Positions 1 through 12,169 of a DNA stretch of 64,000 nucleotides are shown piece by piece; the first letter of the stretch is position 1; each line of letters opens with the position of its first letter. Source of the stretch: Prosapia bicincta (Eukaryota > Arthropoda > Insecta > Hemiptera > Cercopidae). The DNA is taken from contig JBAIZL010000006.1 in NCBI GenBank assembly GCA_036971475.1, positions 64,432,398 through 64,496,397 on the forward strand, given 5' to 3'. Below the pieces are notes generated by a model. The model did no database searches and was not told the origin of the DNA. It was given only the letters and a program-made list of their open reading frames with translations. The position numbers and the translations under genes were made by a program.

Positions 1-500
1 GGATCCTTTATCGGTGGGTTGAATAAAACAAGAGCTTGTTCAATGCTCAAGAAAGACCAAAGATTAGGCGACGAAAGTTTTACATCCCCCGGGCCGCCCT
101 TGTGTTTTTATTTTACGCCTTTCTCACTTAAATTGCAAATAATAATTTAAAAGATTACTTCGAAAATAAAGGGGTAGCAATGGCCTATGATCAATATTAC
201 CATAGAGTGCTGTCCTGTATGGGAGGGCACGGCATGGCATCACCGGCTGTGTTGCCTGACTACTCCTCATTGATCAACTCTGACCTAAACACTCGCAGTG
301 TAATAGTTTTATGTTAAATACAGGGGTAAGTTGCAGCCGTTAACAGTTGTAGAAATTGTTTTTTTTTCTATTTGGTTAGAAATACTTACTTAAATCTTCG
401 CTACACGATTATTACAAAATGGACATTGTGAGAATTCCAAATAGAAAATTACAGGTTGCATTAAAATAAAATTGAAGTAGCAGCAACTCCGATATTAAAG
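1..500. other. No recognisable feature
   Basis: AT-rich single-copy-looking DNA with stops in all frames. I see no gene, RNA or repeat boundary here. Confidence 0.5.
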
Positions 501-743
501 CAAATAAAAGACATACACAAGACTCACAAATTAATCATTTATTTACTTAAATGCGTTTCAATGACAAAGTCTTCATCATTAGTGAGTGTTGCTACTACAA
601 ACTCTAACTTACAGTTACAAACTCATGAGTTGTAAATTAGAGTTTGTAGTAGACACACTCACTGATGATGCTGACTTTGTCATTGAAACACGTTTGAGAT
701 AATAAATGATTAATTTGTGAGTCTTGTGTATGTCTTTTATTTG
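501..743. repeat. Foldback element FB1 (long near-palindrome)
   Basis: The left arm from 501 is the near-perfect reverse complement of the right arm ending at 743. The centre near 620 has almost no loop. Each arm carries the same inner motif: CATTGAAAC next to a GATGA word, on opposite strands. The plus-strand copy in the right arm fits a hammerhead ribozyme. The minus-strand copy at 547-586 has a damaged core (CUAAUGA). There is no coding capacity. The closest known framework is the hammerhead-bearing LTR-like ends of Penelope-like elements or retrozymes; the family assignment is inference. Confidence 0.85.
658..698 (+). ncRNA. Hammerhead-like ribozyme motif in FB1 right arm
   Basis: The core CTGATGA lies at 662-668 and GAAA at 685-688. 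Stem I is CUCA (658-661) with UGAG (695-698), four pairs. Stem III is A688-U693 and C689-G692 with a two-base loop, leaving U694 as the residue before the cleavage bond. Stem II can form UGAC/GUCA but with internal mismatches, so activity is uncertain. Tiny stem III is typical of retroelement hammerheads, which often work better as dimers. Confidence 0.5.
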
Positions 744-869
744 TTTTAACATAACCTCGCAAGCTAAGATCAAAGAATAGTTGTAACACCTATATTGCTT
801 TATATTTCATGAATTATTGTAGTATGCATACAAAGTTTCTTCTACTCATTTGATGTTTATTCTGGTTTA

Positions 870-871
870 GA

Positions 872-946
<75 letters not shown>

Positions 947-1007
947 CGCTTGTGTGTATGCGAGTGCGCACGAGTGTGTGTGTGCGCGCGCGCACACACA
1001 TACACAA

Positions 1008-1066
<59 letters not shown>

Positions 1067-1067
1067 A
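870..1067. repeat. Compound microsatellite (TA)n(TG)n(TC)n(TA)n
   Basis: A run of TA is followed by about 30 TG, a mixed CG/CA stretch, about 20 TC and a second TA run. Reading frames across it are only dipeptide repeats and are not genes. Confidence 0.97.
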
Positions 1068-1386
1068 TGATATTATTTATCTTTATCATATGTTTCTTTT
1101 CGTCTTTTCGCTCTTATAACACTTTACACTTTCATGCTACGTCTTCTATGGTCTTTCAATCTTGATCTTATGAATAAAACCAATCTTGCTCTTTTTAAGT
1201 CTTGTATTATTGAACTTTTATAGTTATCTATTTTTTGGATAGTTTTATGCTTTTCTCATGAACTTTTTTTTCTTTTTGAACTCTTGATCTTTCAACCTTG
1301 GTCTCTTGGCCCTTTACAGCCTTGTACCTTATTTTTACACTCTTGTAATAAATGAACAAGAACAACCCTTGCTATACATTTTTAAA

Positions 1387-1436
1387 TACCCTTGATGTAC
1401 ATTTCGCTAACACTGACAGCATCATCAGAAGGTTAC
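1387..1436 (-). ncRNA. Solitary hammerhead-like ribozyme motif
   Basis: On the minus strand all parts are in order. Stem I is ACCUU against AAGGGU, extendable to UAACCUU/AAGGGUA with one mismatch. Then come the core CUGAUGA, stem II GCUG/UAGC around a seven-base loop, GAAA, and stem III AUG-UA-CAU. C is the cleavage-site base (AUC). Core nucleotides are intact. No inverted partner arm is visible, so this is a lone copy, unlike most others in the window. Fold is read by eye; activity unproven. Confidence 0.6.
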
Positions 1437-2995
1437 AATTACACTCTTGTACTGTTTGTGATTTATGCTTTTGCATTTTTGCCCACTTAAACATTTGTAT
1501 TAAGTGCTACAATTGACGAGTGTCAAATATTAATATATCTACAAGTGTAAAACTGTAGTATCTCAAACTATTTTAATTTCAGGTCAAGACATCTGATTAC
1601 AAAAGAAAGAACTTTTTTATTTCTCCGGAAGAGAAACACACGCCCTTATCTCATATTACAGAGGAAGCTTTATGACCCGCCCTTAATCCTACCTATATTT
1701 ACCTTCCCCTTTTCTTTTCCCTATCCCAACACGTGGGTGTATACACGCCCCCATTATCGTCCCAATAGAGATTACGTTTAACTACGAAATGCGACCTTGT
1801 TCAGGCGAATCGTGGTTTCCCCAACCTCTCAGCCTAAAGGAGTTTAATGGCTTTACTTTAACCCAACCCCTCTCTTAAGAGGCAAAGAAGCCCTAATGTA
1901 CTCAACGAATTAAAATATCAAATGTGAAATTGATAATGACTTATAAATTTAAAATTTTAATAATGATGACTCATTTATTTGAGATGCTAAATGCACTCGA
2001 TAAAAACGCTGTACAATAAATTGGTTTTTATTACAGAAATTATAGCGAATACTAAATGTTGAAACTAAATTGAAGATTTTCAGAAAAAAAATTAAATAAA
2101 AAGAATTTTAAACACCAAATTAATTTTGAAAATTTTGTTTATCGATAATTTTTTTATTGCAGCACTGTAAAACAAAAAGTGGTTCTTTCCAAAACAAAAG
2201 CAAAAAAAAATAATAAATCATTGTCTCAAGTAAACAATGGATTGTTAAAATTCCAGACTAAACATTATATTTTAACAATAGAATCACGCCTTACCCCTCA
2301 GCGCCTGTAGTGTTTAATTATACCTCCCGCCAGAACAAATTGCCCCGCTTCACACCTTGATGCCGTAGATAAATCTTTATAATTTCACTGCATCGTTTTT
2401 TTTTAAATAATGCGCGAAAATGACAACACATTTTTCAGCAGCCCATTGTAGTAAATTACAAGCAAAAATAAACAGCTGTGCTAAATAATATGTGGTGGGT
2501 AGTAATACCGATTTTTCAATAAACCAGGAACAGCTGTTACTCAAGTCAGGTGATTCTGTGAGCACACGGGTAACCCATAAAATGGATAAATACGTCTGGA
2601 AAACGTTGCTTTATTGTTGAATCTCTCTGTACTCGAGAAACATCTGTTGGTATAAATTTACGTTAAATTATGTTCCTTGAAAACTGATAAATTTATGTTA
2701 CTTTGTGTGCTTGCAACTGTTTATTTATAGTGGATATAATCCCTGTTGTATATCCTTAACCCAGTGACTGCTCTGCGAGCAACTTTTTATTTGCAATGAT
2801 AAATACAAATAATGATGTTCTTTGTAGTGAAAACTATGATTTTGAATTGCAATTATAACCATTGATGCGATAACTATTATTGTACAATAACCATTGTTCT
2901 ACAGTAAGCATTTTTGCGTTTCAGCCATTGTTAAATTTTAACCACCGTTGCATTATAACTGTTGTTGAATTATTTTCACAAAATATTTTGACATG
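1437..2995. other. No recognisable gene
   Basis: AT-rich DNA with short frames only. Around 2780-2960 there is a weak CATTGTT/ACCATTG word repeat, perhaps an eroded minisatellite. Confidence 0.4.
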
Positions 2996-2999
2996 GGAA

Positions 3000-3180
3000 C
3001 CGAAAAAGCACCAAAAATTATTTGGTGTTTCCGGGGTTCGAACCCGGAGCTCTTAGAAGCGATCTATCCACTAGCCCTATAAGCAATCTTATCACTTCTG
3101 TACTCAGAGTTATTTAGGGTGGGAATCGCCCCTTCCGAGATTTATACCCACTAGACTGTACTAATTTTAAGTTTAATTGA
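3000..3180 (-). repeat. tRNA-derived SINE-like fragment
   Basis: On the minus strand a box A-like CTAGTGGATAG (about 3064-3076) precedes a perfect box B-like GGTTCGAACCCC (3034-3046). The spacing fits an RNA polymerase III promoter. The sequence does not fold as a complete tRNA, so this is a SINE head or relic rather than a tRNA gene. A short hairpin (ACCAAA/TTTGGT) follows box B. Confidence 0.5.
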
Positions 3181-3329
3181 TATCTAAGGTTACATACAAA
3201 CTATACCTTGTGTTAACGTATTACCATAATTATTAAAAGTAAAAAGAGTATTTATAAGAGTAGGCTACTATAAATTAATAAGTGTTATAAGAGTAATGTA
3301 ATAAATGAAAATATATTTTAGTGTATTGT

Positions 3330-4235
3330 ATTAGTTATAGTTCTATACAGTAATTATTACAATATAATAAAGTATAAATTACAGTAATATACAGTAAGAA
3401 TTACAGTACTAGACAGCATTAATATACATTAATATTTCCAGTACTTTACAGTAGTTTAGTACCTACTAAACAGAATTAATTACAGTACTATAAAGTATAG
3501 ATAAAGTATTATAAGTATTAACTACAGTACTATACAGTATTAATTACAGTACTATACAGCATTCATTACAGTACTATAAGTATAGATAAAGTATTATAAG
3601 TATTAACTACAGTTTTATACAGTATTAATTACAGCACTATACAGCATTCATTACAGTACTATAAGTATTAATTACAGTTTTATACAGTATCAATTACAGT
3701 ACTATAAGTATAGATAAAGTATTATAAGTATAGATAAAGTATTATAAGTATTAACTACAGTTTTATACAGTATTAATTACAGTACTATAAGTATAGATAA
3801 AGTATTATAAGTATTAACTACAGTTTTATACAGTATTAATTACAGTACTATAAGTATAGATAAAGTATTATAAGTATTAATTACAGTACTATACAGTATT
3901 AATTACAGCACTATACAGCATTCATTACAGTACTATAAGTATTAATTACAGTTTTATACAGTATCAATTACAGTACTATAAGTATAGATAAAGTATTATA
4001 AGTATAGATAAAGTATTATAAGTATTAACTACAGTTTTATACAGTATTAATTACAGTACTATAAGTATAGATAAAGTATTATAAGTATTAACTACAGTTT
4101 TATACAGTATTAATTACAGTACTATAAGTATAGATAAAGCATTATAAGTATTAATTACAGTACTATACAGTATTAATTACAGCACTATACAGCATTCATT
4201 ACAGTACTATTCAGTCTTCTTTACCGCACTATAAT
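3330..4235. repeat. Minisatellite of ACAGTATTAATTACAGTACTATA units
   Basis: Short words (CAGTACTATA, AGTATTAATTA, AGTATAGATAAAGT) are assembled into a larger unit of roughly 60 bp. Blocks of several units recur (3600-3860 resembles 3890-4150). Edges are more diverged than the centre. Confidence 0.9.
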
Positions 4236-4786
4236 GTAATAATTACATTACTATAACCACTATAACGTATTAATTATATTAGTGTATAGAATTACAGTAT
4301 TGTAATTGCAGCAGTTTAAAATAGGCTGTTTGATTCGTTGTAAATATATTTTAAAAACGCCCTCAACTTTGGGCAGAAAAGGACTCGTGTCTGAACAGGA
4401 AATTGTTGTTGCGAATCTACGTAGACATACGGCAGAAATACTGATTCGACTTATTGAGTTAGTTTTTAATTTTTAGGCACTAGAACATATTCCACTAGAA
4501 CTTAGATCAAAGAGGCCCGAAAAGCTAAACATTCGAGTTATATAGGATCAATATATCGTTGAAATAGTAAAAACGTCGGTTCGTTAAGAGTTTACTTTCA
4601 AAATATATGGGTTGAAGCTAACATTGATTGTCATGAGGTCGAAAAAGAATGAAATAATTCTTTAGTTCTCGAGGAATTCTAAATACTCGAGTTAGCGAGC
4701 TTGCATTGTATTATATAATGTAATTGGTGTTGAAAAGTTCTACTTTAACGTTACAGCAACACTAGAGTAGTGTATCCCTTACTTAC

Positions 4787-5058
4787 CCCCGGCGTAGCGG
4801 ATCCTTGTGACGTAGGGCTGGGGCTTTTCTTCAGGTAATGCGGCCCCCCTGTCGCCCCTGCAGGACTCTTCACTGCAGTCGGCTTCCGATGCTGATGGAA
4901 CACCAGAGAATCAGGACCGCCTCTCTTCTTCCCTCCGGACAGCTTGCTGTGTCCGCCAAGCAGTTGCCGACGGCGGTAGCAGACGCATGTCACTGCTCCG
5001 ACAGTGGCCAGGAAGAGAGTCCCTGCTAGACAGATCCCCACTAGGGCCGGCGTGGACA
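4787..5058 (-). CDS. Internal exon: transmembrane segment plus basic linker, synaptotagmin-like layout
   Basis: A GC-rich island with a strong acceptor (TTGTGTTGCAG, ending 5059) and a consensus donor (G|GTAAGT, beginning 4786). The 272-bp exon enters with two bases completing a codon and then encodes 90 residues. The first third is one hydrophobic helix (ALVGICLAGTLFLATV and on). It ends in CVCYRRR, a likely palmitoylated Cys and stop-transfer boundary. A Lys/Arg/Gly linker with HYLKKSPSPT follows. There are no stops. A short N terminus, one helix, Cys/Arg boundary and basic linker are how synaptotagmins start; no C2 domain lies in the window, so identity is tentative. Other single-pass membrane proteins remain possible. 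It lies downstream, in gene direction, of the exon at 63303-63382, and the phases fit. Confidence 0.7.
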
Positions 5059-5149
5059 CTGCAACACAACAGTGCGTCATAACAATATTTATATTATTAT
5101 TAAAACTATTAATCAATAAAACTATTATGTTAATAATTTACATGTAAAT

Positions 5150-5190
5150 GTGTATATATATATATATGTATATATGTATGTATATATTAC
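5150..5190. repeat. (TA)n/(TATG)n microsatellite
   Basis: Short alternating TA and TATG run in the putative intron beside the exon. Confidence 0.9.
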
Positions 5191-5329
5191 AATACTTATA
5201 TCTATAACAGTTTATTTGATATATTCTCATAAAATGGTCACCTAATATTATTTTTTACGTTGTACTTCAATATTTAAGAATATATTTTTAATAGTAATAA
5301 TAACTCCCTTTTTTTATTAAGGGAGAGGA

Positions 5330-5515
5330 AAGATCAACTTTTTCAATCACCTTCAGGAAAAATTACTACAAGACTCTTGTAGTACAATTTCTTCTAGTAG
5401 GCTACTTCAAAATCTAGTAGTATTTTCTCTGAAGATTATTGATTTGCAATCGAACTGTTTATCAGGACATAAATAAAAAGTTTTTGTTTTATTAATAAAT
5501 AAAATAAAAAGTTCT
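5330..5515. repeat. Eroded foldback with hammerhead relic
   Basis: CTGAAGA (5429-5435), a GAUU/AAUC stem (5441-5451) and GAAC resemble the 15 kb and 34 kb hammerhead motifs. However, the spacing after the core is wrong and the last A of GAAA is lost. A mirrored CCTTCAG word at about 5350 marks the other arm. Probably an inactive copy. Confidence 0.4.
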
Positions 5516-5694
5516 ATTTATTTATAATTTGAGATCCTACTGAAGAACCAACAGAAATGTAAAGGCTGTCACAGAGTGACACAGCAGTTGCCACATATTA
5601 GAAAGAGGCATTAATTATGACTACAAGCATGGATCAGGATGGGCCTATGGTAGGGACATTCTTAATTCTTAAAACATTTATTTGTTCATCCTAG

Positions 5695-6290
5695 AGTTCA
5701 TTGTGGGGAGTTAGAACCAACACATAAGTACAGGGCCATAGTAGTGACGGTCATGGTCCTCCGAAGGTCCGATTTCCATAATAAGTTGCTGCATCCAAGG
5801 CTAAAATATTTATTAATTACTATTGTTCTCGTGTTATTATGGCCTCCCAATGCAGACGCAGAGCTGCTCTTGATGGAATTGGTAAGGATCATCACAGGAG
5901 GTTAAGCTACAGGGTCTCTTCTGTTCTAAAGTTGGGGCAGAGAGGAGATTCACTTAAATTGAATTTGAAAAGGTAAGTCTCAGTCACAATTTGTCCGATC
6001 CTTGCTCTTGCTGCAAAGGCGGCTGTGGATCTGGGAACTACTTGATACATCTCTAGGTCATTTGGTTCTTTTTGTATGGCATAGAGATTTCTACCTTTGG
6101 TTTCCTCTCTTCAACGGTGGATCCATATTTCTCTGACTGGTGCTTTCCCAGCACTCAGGCATTTATTCAGGGAGTATTGTGGTAAGAAAACCGGACCGAT
6201 TTCTGCTCCTCGCTTGGCGATTGTATCTGCTTTTTCCTTGCCATTAATGTCGCAGTGTGAGGGGATCAACTGGATTGAGGGTGGAACAGC
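5695..6290 (-). pseudogene. Non-LTR retrotransposon relic: RNase H end and C-terminal tail
   Basis: Read on the minus strand, the region starts with the end of an RNase H domain (QLIPSHCDINGKEKADTIAK), including the last catalytic Asp of the KAD motif. A conserved tail follows (ARARIGQIVTETYL, then SPLCPNF). In the family this is a CCHC-type knuckle; here the second Cys is Phe. A TGA interrupts it after EIWIHR (about 6112), a TAG follows the knuckle, and a frame change leads to ALGGHNN...KYFSLG to about 5700. No reverse transcriptase is present. This is a 5'-truncated, dead jockey/R1-type copy. It differs from the copy at 34.6 kb. Confidence 0.75.
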
Positions 6291-6299
6291 TGGTTCGTC

Positions 6300-7715
6300 C
6301 TCGTCCTGCCCCTAGTTTATATGTTACGTTTATAAAAAGAGCCGCTATAACACTCAGTGAACTAAACGCCAGCAGTTGCTTCCGTAAAAAAAATCTCATA
6401 ATATGTCTTGTAATCAAGCAAACAGTCCTTTTCAGAACTAAACGAAACCACCCAGACGGACTGAAAGTAAATATAAGGTCAAAAAAAGGACTAAGCATAA
6501 AGACTATAAGAAAAATTTTAACATTGATAAACCATAGTAGTGATAAAGTGACTAAAGTCTTAGATAAAGCCTTAAATATGCTGAATATACTTCAAAGAAC
6601 TCGAAATGGGAAATCCGGCGGAAAGAATATTGCGACTAGTCTGACTGTGACGTAGAGACTTACCATTGGTTAGATAACGTAAGACGCTACAGAATATCAG
6701 AGTCGAGGGTTTATCAATGTAACTACGTTTAATTATTACAATATATAGTGTTTTTTTCGAGATCTATTTCATGGAAGAAATCCTGTACATACAAGACATG
6801 GCGCTCTTCCGTTTCCCAGAAACAAAATAATGAATCCCCCAACCAAATATATTTTAATTAACCTTTTCCCTCTTACAGTCTACTCATCTGGTATTACGGC
6901 CTTGTGTGCTTTCACCTTAGAAATACAAAATATTAATGTGATCATTGTATTATACACATTTTAGTATTTTTAAAGCATGACTATTACACTGGCATGATTA
7001 TTACCACCTTTGAAGGATAATGAAGGATTGTGAACACATATGTAGGATTAAACCCCTGGCATATGTATTCCAGAGACGTTTGAACGTGAATCCTCTGGGA
7101 TAGGGTTTAGGGGGCTCATGGCATCAGTGTACAGGGTCGAGTATCTGAGGTGGACCTAAAACGGCGTTTAAGTGTTTATCGTTTACACTCCTTGTAAGAA
7201 AAAGATAAGAAGGCGCAGATGGAAATTGGTGGAATTAAGGAAAAAGCGAGAGGATCCCCTGTTCTGGAAATAAAGAATAATTATGAATCACGTAGGTAGG
7301 GTCGCTTATTTAAAATACTATTTTGTTATAATGTTTTATATTGCATTTTATTTGAAATGTAAACATTTCATCTCTTATTGTACTAACAACATCCGTAATT
7401 AATTAATCTTCTCTCTCTTCCTCTGAAATAAACAGCGCCCAAGTCATCATTTTTAAACGGTTGATTTATCGCTTGACAAACGAAACAATTTAAAAATAAA
7501 ATTTCTGATTTGAAAGTCCTTACAAAGCCGCAATTGACCGGAAGCGTCGATACTTTCAATGACGTCATATCCGCACAACACAATGGCGTACTTCCAAAAC
7601 AACGCCAAATTGCGGAAATTGGATGGCCTTGTCTGATGCCAAATTACTTTAATGCGGTAAAACAAATTCCACATGATAAATCAGACTAATGACCACGTGA
7701 CATCAGCGTGAATAC
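6300..7715. other. No recognisable gene
   Basis: A 132-codon plus-strand frame at 6257-6655 partly overlaps the antisense of the retroelement and shows no domain. The remainder is AT-rich with no clear repeat. Confidence 0.4.
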
Positions 7716-7721
7716 ACACGG

Positions 7722-8505
7722 TGGCATTGATTTGTTATACTGTGGTACACACATTGTTATATTATGTTATAAACAATGTTAGATCGATGGATGCACATTA
7801 TTATAATACGTTTACATTGTTACATCGTGGTATGGATACTGTTGTATTATATTATACATATTGTTACATTGTGGTACCCGCATTTTTATATTGTGGTATG
7901 CACATTGTTAAATAATTGTAGTGTGCACATTGTTGGATTGTGGTATACATAATGTTGCATTGTATTATTCATATTGTTACACTGTAGAACACACATTGTT
8001 ATATTATGGTATAAACAAAGTTAGATTGCAGTATGCATATTATTACATTACGTTTATATTGTTACATCGTGGTAAGGATATTGTTGTATTATATTATACA
8101 CATTGTTACATTGTGGTGTGACCATTGTTGGATTGTGGTATACATAATATTGCATTGTATTATTCATTTTGTTACAATGTGGTACACACATTGTCATATT
8201 ATGATATAAACAATGTTATATTGCGGTATGCACATTATTACATTATGTTGTTTACATTGTGGCGTGCACATTGTTGCGTTTTAGTATACACATTGTCATT
8301 GTTACAATGTGATATGCGTATTGTTATATTGGGGTGTACACATTGTGGTATAGATATTGTTGCAATATGAATAACAATTCATATTGTTACATTATGGTAC
8401 GCATATTGTTGTTTAGTGTATGCACATCGTTGCACGGTAGTATGCACATTATTACATTTTGTTATGCGTATTGTTGAATGCACATTGTGGTACCATGATT
8501 ATTGT
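7722..8505. repeat. Degenerate minisatellite, about 30-bp units
   Basis: Words of the form TTGTTACATTGTGGTATGCACA recur about 25 times with many substitutions. A larger block of roughly 190 bp is also duplicated (7730-7920 compared with 7920-8120). Open frames are by-products of the repeat. Confidence 0.9.
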
Positions 8506-10130
8506 TATAATGGACGATTTTCGTCAATGTTCTACTAAATAAGATTTTAATATATTTCAATATTAAATAATGAATTGAAATATCTAATATTTGAACACTT
8601 GATACAATATTTTTTGTTACTGTAAGAGAAGCCTTATAGTAATCATAGTATAAGTGGGAAACCTTGTGTCAAAGCCATCTAAACTATTTGATCAAACATG
8701 CGTTTTTCGTAAATACAAGGAAGGGAGACGAAATGCTCAACCCAGAATTTAATTTACGCATTTTAAAATTCATCAATATATAAAATAATTACATAAATTA
8801 CTCTTGGTATAAAATAAAGACAGAAAGGTTAGAGACCCTGTATGGCTAAAGGAAAACGCCCATATCAAACCTAGCCATGACATTCCTTACCTTCCAATAT
8901 AGGTAAAATGTTATAAGCTGGCACTTGGGGATTGTGGGCATTGGCGAGAGGCCGAGGACGAGGTAATCGTAGAGGTGCTTGCAGGTCATTTTCAAAAACA
9001 TCGACCCTTGGACTTCACTGACTCATATGTTGAGTCAATATTTTGTTACTTATTAATAGCTTTTAACGTATAGTAAAAATAACAACAAATGTAAATAGGG
9101 CGTTCATGGAAGCGTAGTAACAGGATTGTCTAAAGGTTAGGACGGATAGGCGGCAATTTATGGCCCCGATGAGGGATGACGACAGTGCCTGATGTTTTCT
9201 AGATGAAGAATACACAATTTCTACCAAACAACCAAGCGCCAGCTTATAAAATTTGGCCTACCACTATAGCTTCTACCAATCACAGTCCTATTCTGTAAAT
9301 ATTCACTTTCACCTTATCCCGTCAGGTTAACTATCTCGACATATCCCTGATGGAAAATAATCTAGCCCAAAGCTATAAATAAGCCTTTAAAGGTGCCCTA
9401 TGATTGACAAAGAAGTTTCATCTCTTCACCTATTAGTTACATAACTTTTCTCCATCTTATTATGCCTTATGTGACTTCACTTAAAAGCATAGGCAACATT
9501 TAATTATTAAAATAGTAGTTTAGAGAGTTATTTACAACTGAAGATTAGAAAGAAATAAACAGCTTACAACAAAATATTAAAAGCTGCGCACTGTTATACA
9601 ATGCAAAATGAAGTACAAAGTTAAGAAAATTAATTAATTTAGTTTACAAAAAATATTAATTTTGCGTTTATACAATGTACAAATGTTTATGTTAAAATAA
9701 ATAATCCGATTTTAAATTAGAAAGGACACGTCTTACAAATATTAACGAGCATGGATTACAGAAGCTAAATTGAAAAATAGAGAAATTAAAAGAAGAATAG
9801 AAAGAACGATACAAGCGTTTATTTACATGAAAAGGGTTTTACGTTACTGAGATATTAATCTAAATCCGAGAATGCAAGCGTTGCACTGTTGTTTTTTCCG
9901 CGTTATTATGAGGTATGGGAGCGTGTAATATAAATTGGAGAAACTTTAAAAGCATTTTAAATGTGATTCTGTAGGAGGGTGTGAAAAATATTGTGTACAG
10001 AGAGAAATAAAGATATATTACTTAAAACGTGGAAATACTGCGTATTGATAAAAACAATGAGACAAATAGAGTATGAGTGAAATGAAATGAGGGGATGAAA
10101 ACAACATATTACTGAAACTTATAATTCAAG
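8506..10130. other. No recognisable gene
   Basis: AT-rich DNA with no long frame. I find no TE ends or RNA motif that I can support. Confidence 0.4.
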
Positions 10131-10134
10131 GAAA

Positions 10135-11100
10135 AATCAAGGGGATTCCTTGAGGATTCTTCCAAGGGGACGAATCAAGGACATAGGTGAATTATGTGGT
10201 ATGAAACTAAGGAGGTAGTGCAAATATAGTTTAGAGCTACGCTCAACATGGTTAAAATAGCTAGGATTATTTACAAACACTTCTAGGATTATTTATAAAC
10301 CCTGATAGAATTATTTATTAACTCTAATAGGATAATTTACAAACTCTGCTAGGATTATTGATAAAATCTAATAGGATTATTTACAAACCCTGCTAGGATT
10401 ATTTACAAATCCTGCTAGGATTATTTACAAATCCTGCTAGGATTATTTACAAACCCTGGTATAATTATTTAAAAACCCTGCTAGGATTATTTACAAACAC
10501 TGCTAGGACTATTAACAAACCCTGGTATCATTATTTACAAACCCTGGTAGGATTATTTACAAACACTGCAAGGATTATTTACAAATCCTGCTAGGATTGT
10601 TTACAAACACTGCCAGGAGGTTTAACTGAAATAAGAAAAGATTTATTATTCAGTGTCACACTATAGTCTCTGAGAACTCTGGACCTAGCTCGCAAAATCC
10701 TTTATTTCTGCAAACTGATCACGTATTATTCATAATAACGTCAGTTATACGTGACGTCTCTAGTGGTGGCTGAAGCTTGAAGTAAAAAAAAAAATTCTAC
10801 GGGGATTCTTTCAAGGAGGTTTTTATGGAATCAATAACGTAAGAGAATTTCTTAAGAAGGTTGCAGATGTAGCTCAGTGGGCTTGTACATAGTTACGGTC
10901 AACAAAGTTAAAATATTGTCGGTTATTTATATTCACTACCAGGATAAAAAAACATTAAAAAATAATATATTTATCATTTCGTCTCAGACTATAATTTCGC
11001 TGTAATCTGGACCTAGTTCGCTAAATCCGTTAATTCTGCAAACTGATCACGTGGTATTCATAATAACGTCAGCCATCCGTGACGTCACCAGCTCGGAAGT
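10135..11100. repeat. Direct duplication, one copy expanded by a minisatellite
   Basis: The left copy (about 10135-10780) and right copy (about 10790-11095) share the order GGGGATTC, a box A-like GTAGCTCAGTGGG region (10868 in the right copy), and a final block. That block runs from CTCTGGACCTAG to CAAACTGATCACGT, ATTCATAATAACGTCAG and GTGACGTC. Identity is roughly three quarters. The left copy holds a 22-bp array where the right one has a single related unit. Confidence 0.75.
10250..10615. repeat. 22-bp tandem array
   Basis: About 16 units of CTAGGATTATTTACAAACCCTG with few substitutions, more regular in the centre. It lies inside the left copy of the duplicated element. Confidence 0.95.
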
Positions 11101-11312
11101 GACTTATAAGAACCGAGTTACTGAGAATATAAAGCAGTGTACGGAAATAAAATGTACTATCATTGAATTATACCTTAGGATAAAAACCAGACATACCAAA
11201 CACAACCTGACTTTAGGATCACATCAAAAAAGGTTCACAGCATTGACAGACGTTAATCTTCCCTACTCCGTATGAGAAAAGTAGTCGGTAGGGGTTGGGC
11301 CCATAAGAGAGT

Positions 11313-11315
<3 letters not shown>

Positions 11316-11391
<76 letters not shown>
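11316..11391. repeat. (TA)n microsatellite
   Basis: About 38 uninterrupted TA units. Confidence 0.98.
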
Positions 11392-11394
<3 letters not shown>

Positions 11395-11399
11395 CTACT

Positions 11400-12118
11400 C
11401 GCAATATCTAAATGTAACGAGTAGACATCTCCATACATTCCCGACGGAGAGGCCTACTTTAGATATATTGTACACACATTTTTAATTATATGGATCCCAA
11501 ATCAGCTAAAGCGAGCTTTTAGATTTGTAGACGTTTTTTTCACCCATAGGATTTCTACGCTCTTGAAATGTTCGCACTGAGCGAATTGCTTTCTTTTACT
11601 GAGCAGTTAAATATATAGAGCGCGAATACCTTCATTGCTTTCAAAGCCTATTAAATCACGTGCTCCGGTTGTTTTTCTAAAAACACATCTCTGTTGCTTC
11701 TGTCGCTCTAAATGCAGTAATGGCAAAATGTCACAAAAGTTATTCAATACAGTACAATGTATGGAGCTTGGGTTATGAACAGGACTGAATGAAAATGAGG
11801 TTACCTTCAAAATGTATTTATTGCGATAAAAAACAAGCTTCAACTAAGTTTCTATCTTCAGTGATAAATTATCTAATTTGTTCGTTTTTATAACAATTTG
11901 TAGATAAACAATTGTTGTTCAGAAAATATACGAATCCATAAGGGTATAGGTAGAAAGTGACGTCCACAGTTGAACTTTAGAGTTAGAATGTGTGATGACC
12001 CGGATATTAATGAATTGTCTGGAAGTGGTCCCAAAGTAAAACATGGCGGTTAATGCTAACAGCTGTTTTCATATTTATTTACAGACTGTTTGGAGGTTAT
12101 GTTTGAATCATTTTTGAA
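11400..12118. other. No recognisable feature
   Basis: AT-rich DNA; a 78-codon minus frame (11607-11843) has no recognisable domain. Confidence 0.4.
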
Positions 12119-12142
12119 TTATATATATATATATATATATAT
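12119..12142. repeat. (TA)n tract, left border of FB2
   Basis: TA run just outside the left foldback arm; a longer TA tract borders the right arm. Confidence 0.9.
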
Positions 12143-12169
12143 CGCAATATGTATTCTTGTGTATTAATA

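Noticed and set aside
884..1165. Cys/Val-repeat protein across the TG/TC microsatellite
   Set aside because: Pure translation of simple repeats; likewise the frames at 11219-11438, 36851-37039, 48631-48816 and 50457-50898.
3030..3080. A true tRNA gene at the GGTTCGAACCCC box
   Set aside because: Acceptor and anticodon arms do not fold; only box A/B-like parts are present, so a SINE head is more likely.
6257..6655. 132-codon plus-strand frame
   Set aside because: Its first part is the antisense of the retroelement RNase H relic and the rest has no recognisable domain.
7721..8370. Three consecutive Tyr/His-rich frames
   Set aside because: They follow the unit of the 30-bp minisatellite and have no other support.
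10868..10900. tRNA gene suggested by GTAGCTCAGTGGGC
   Set aside because: No box B downstream and no cloverleaf.
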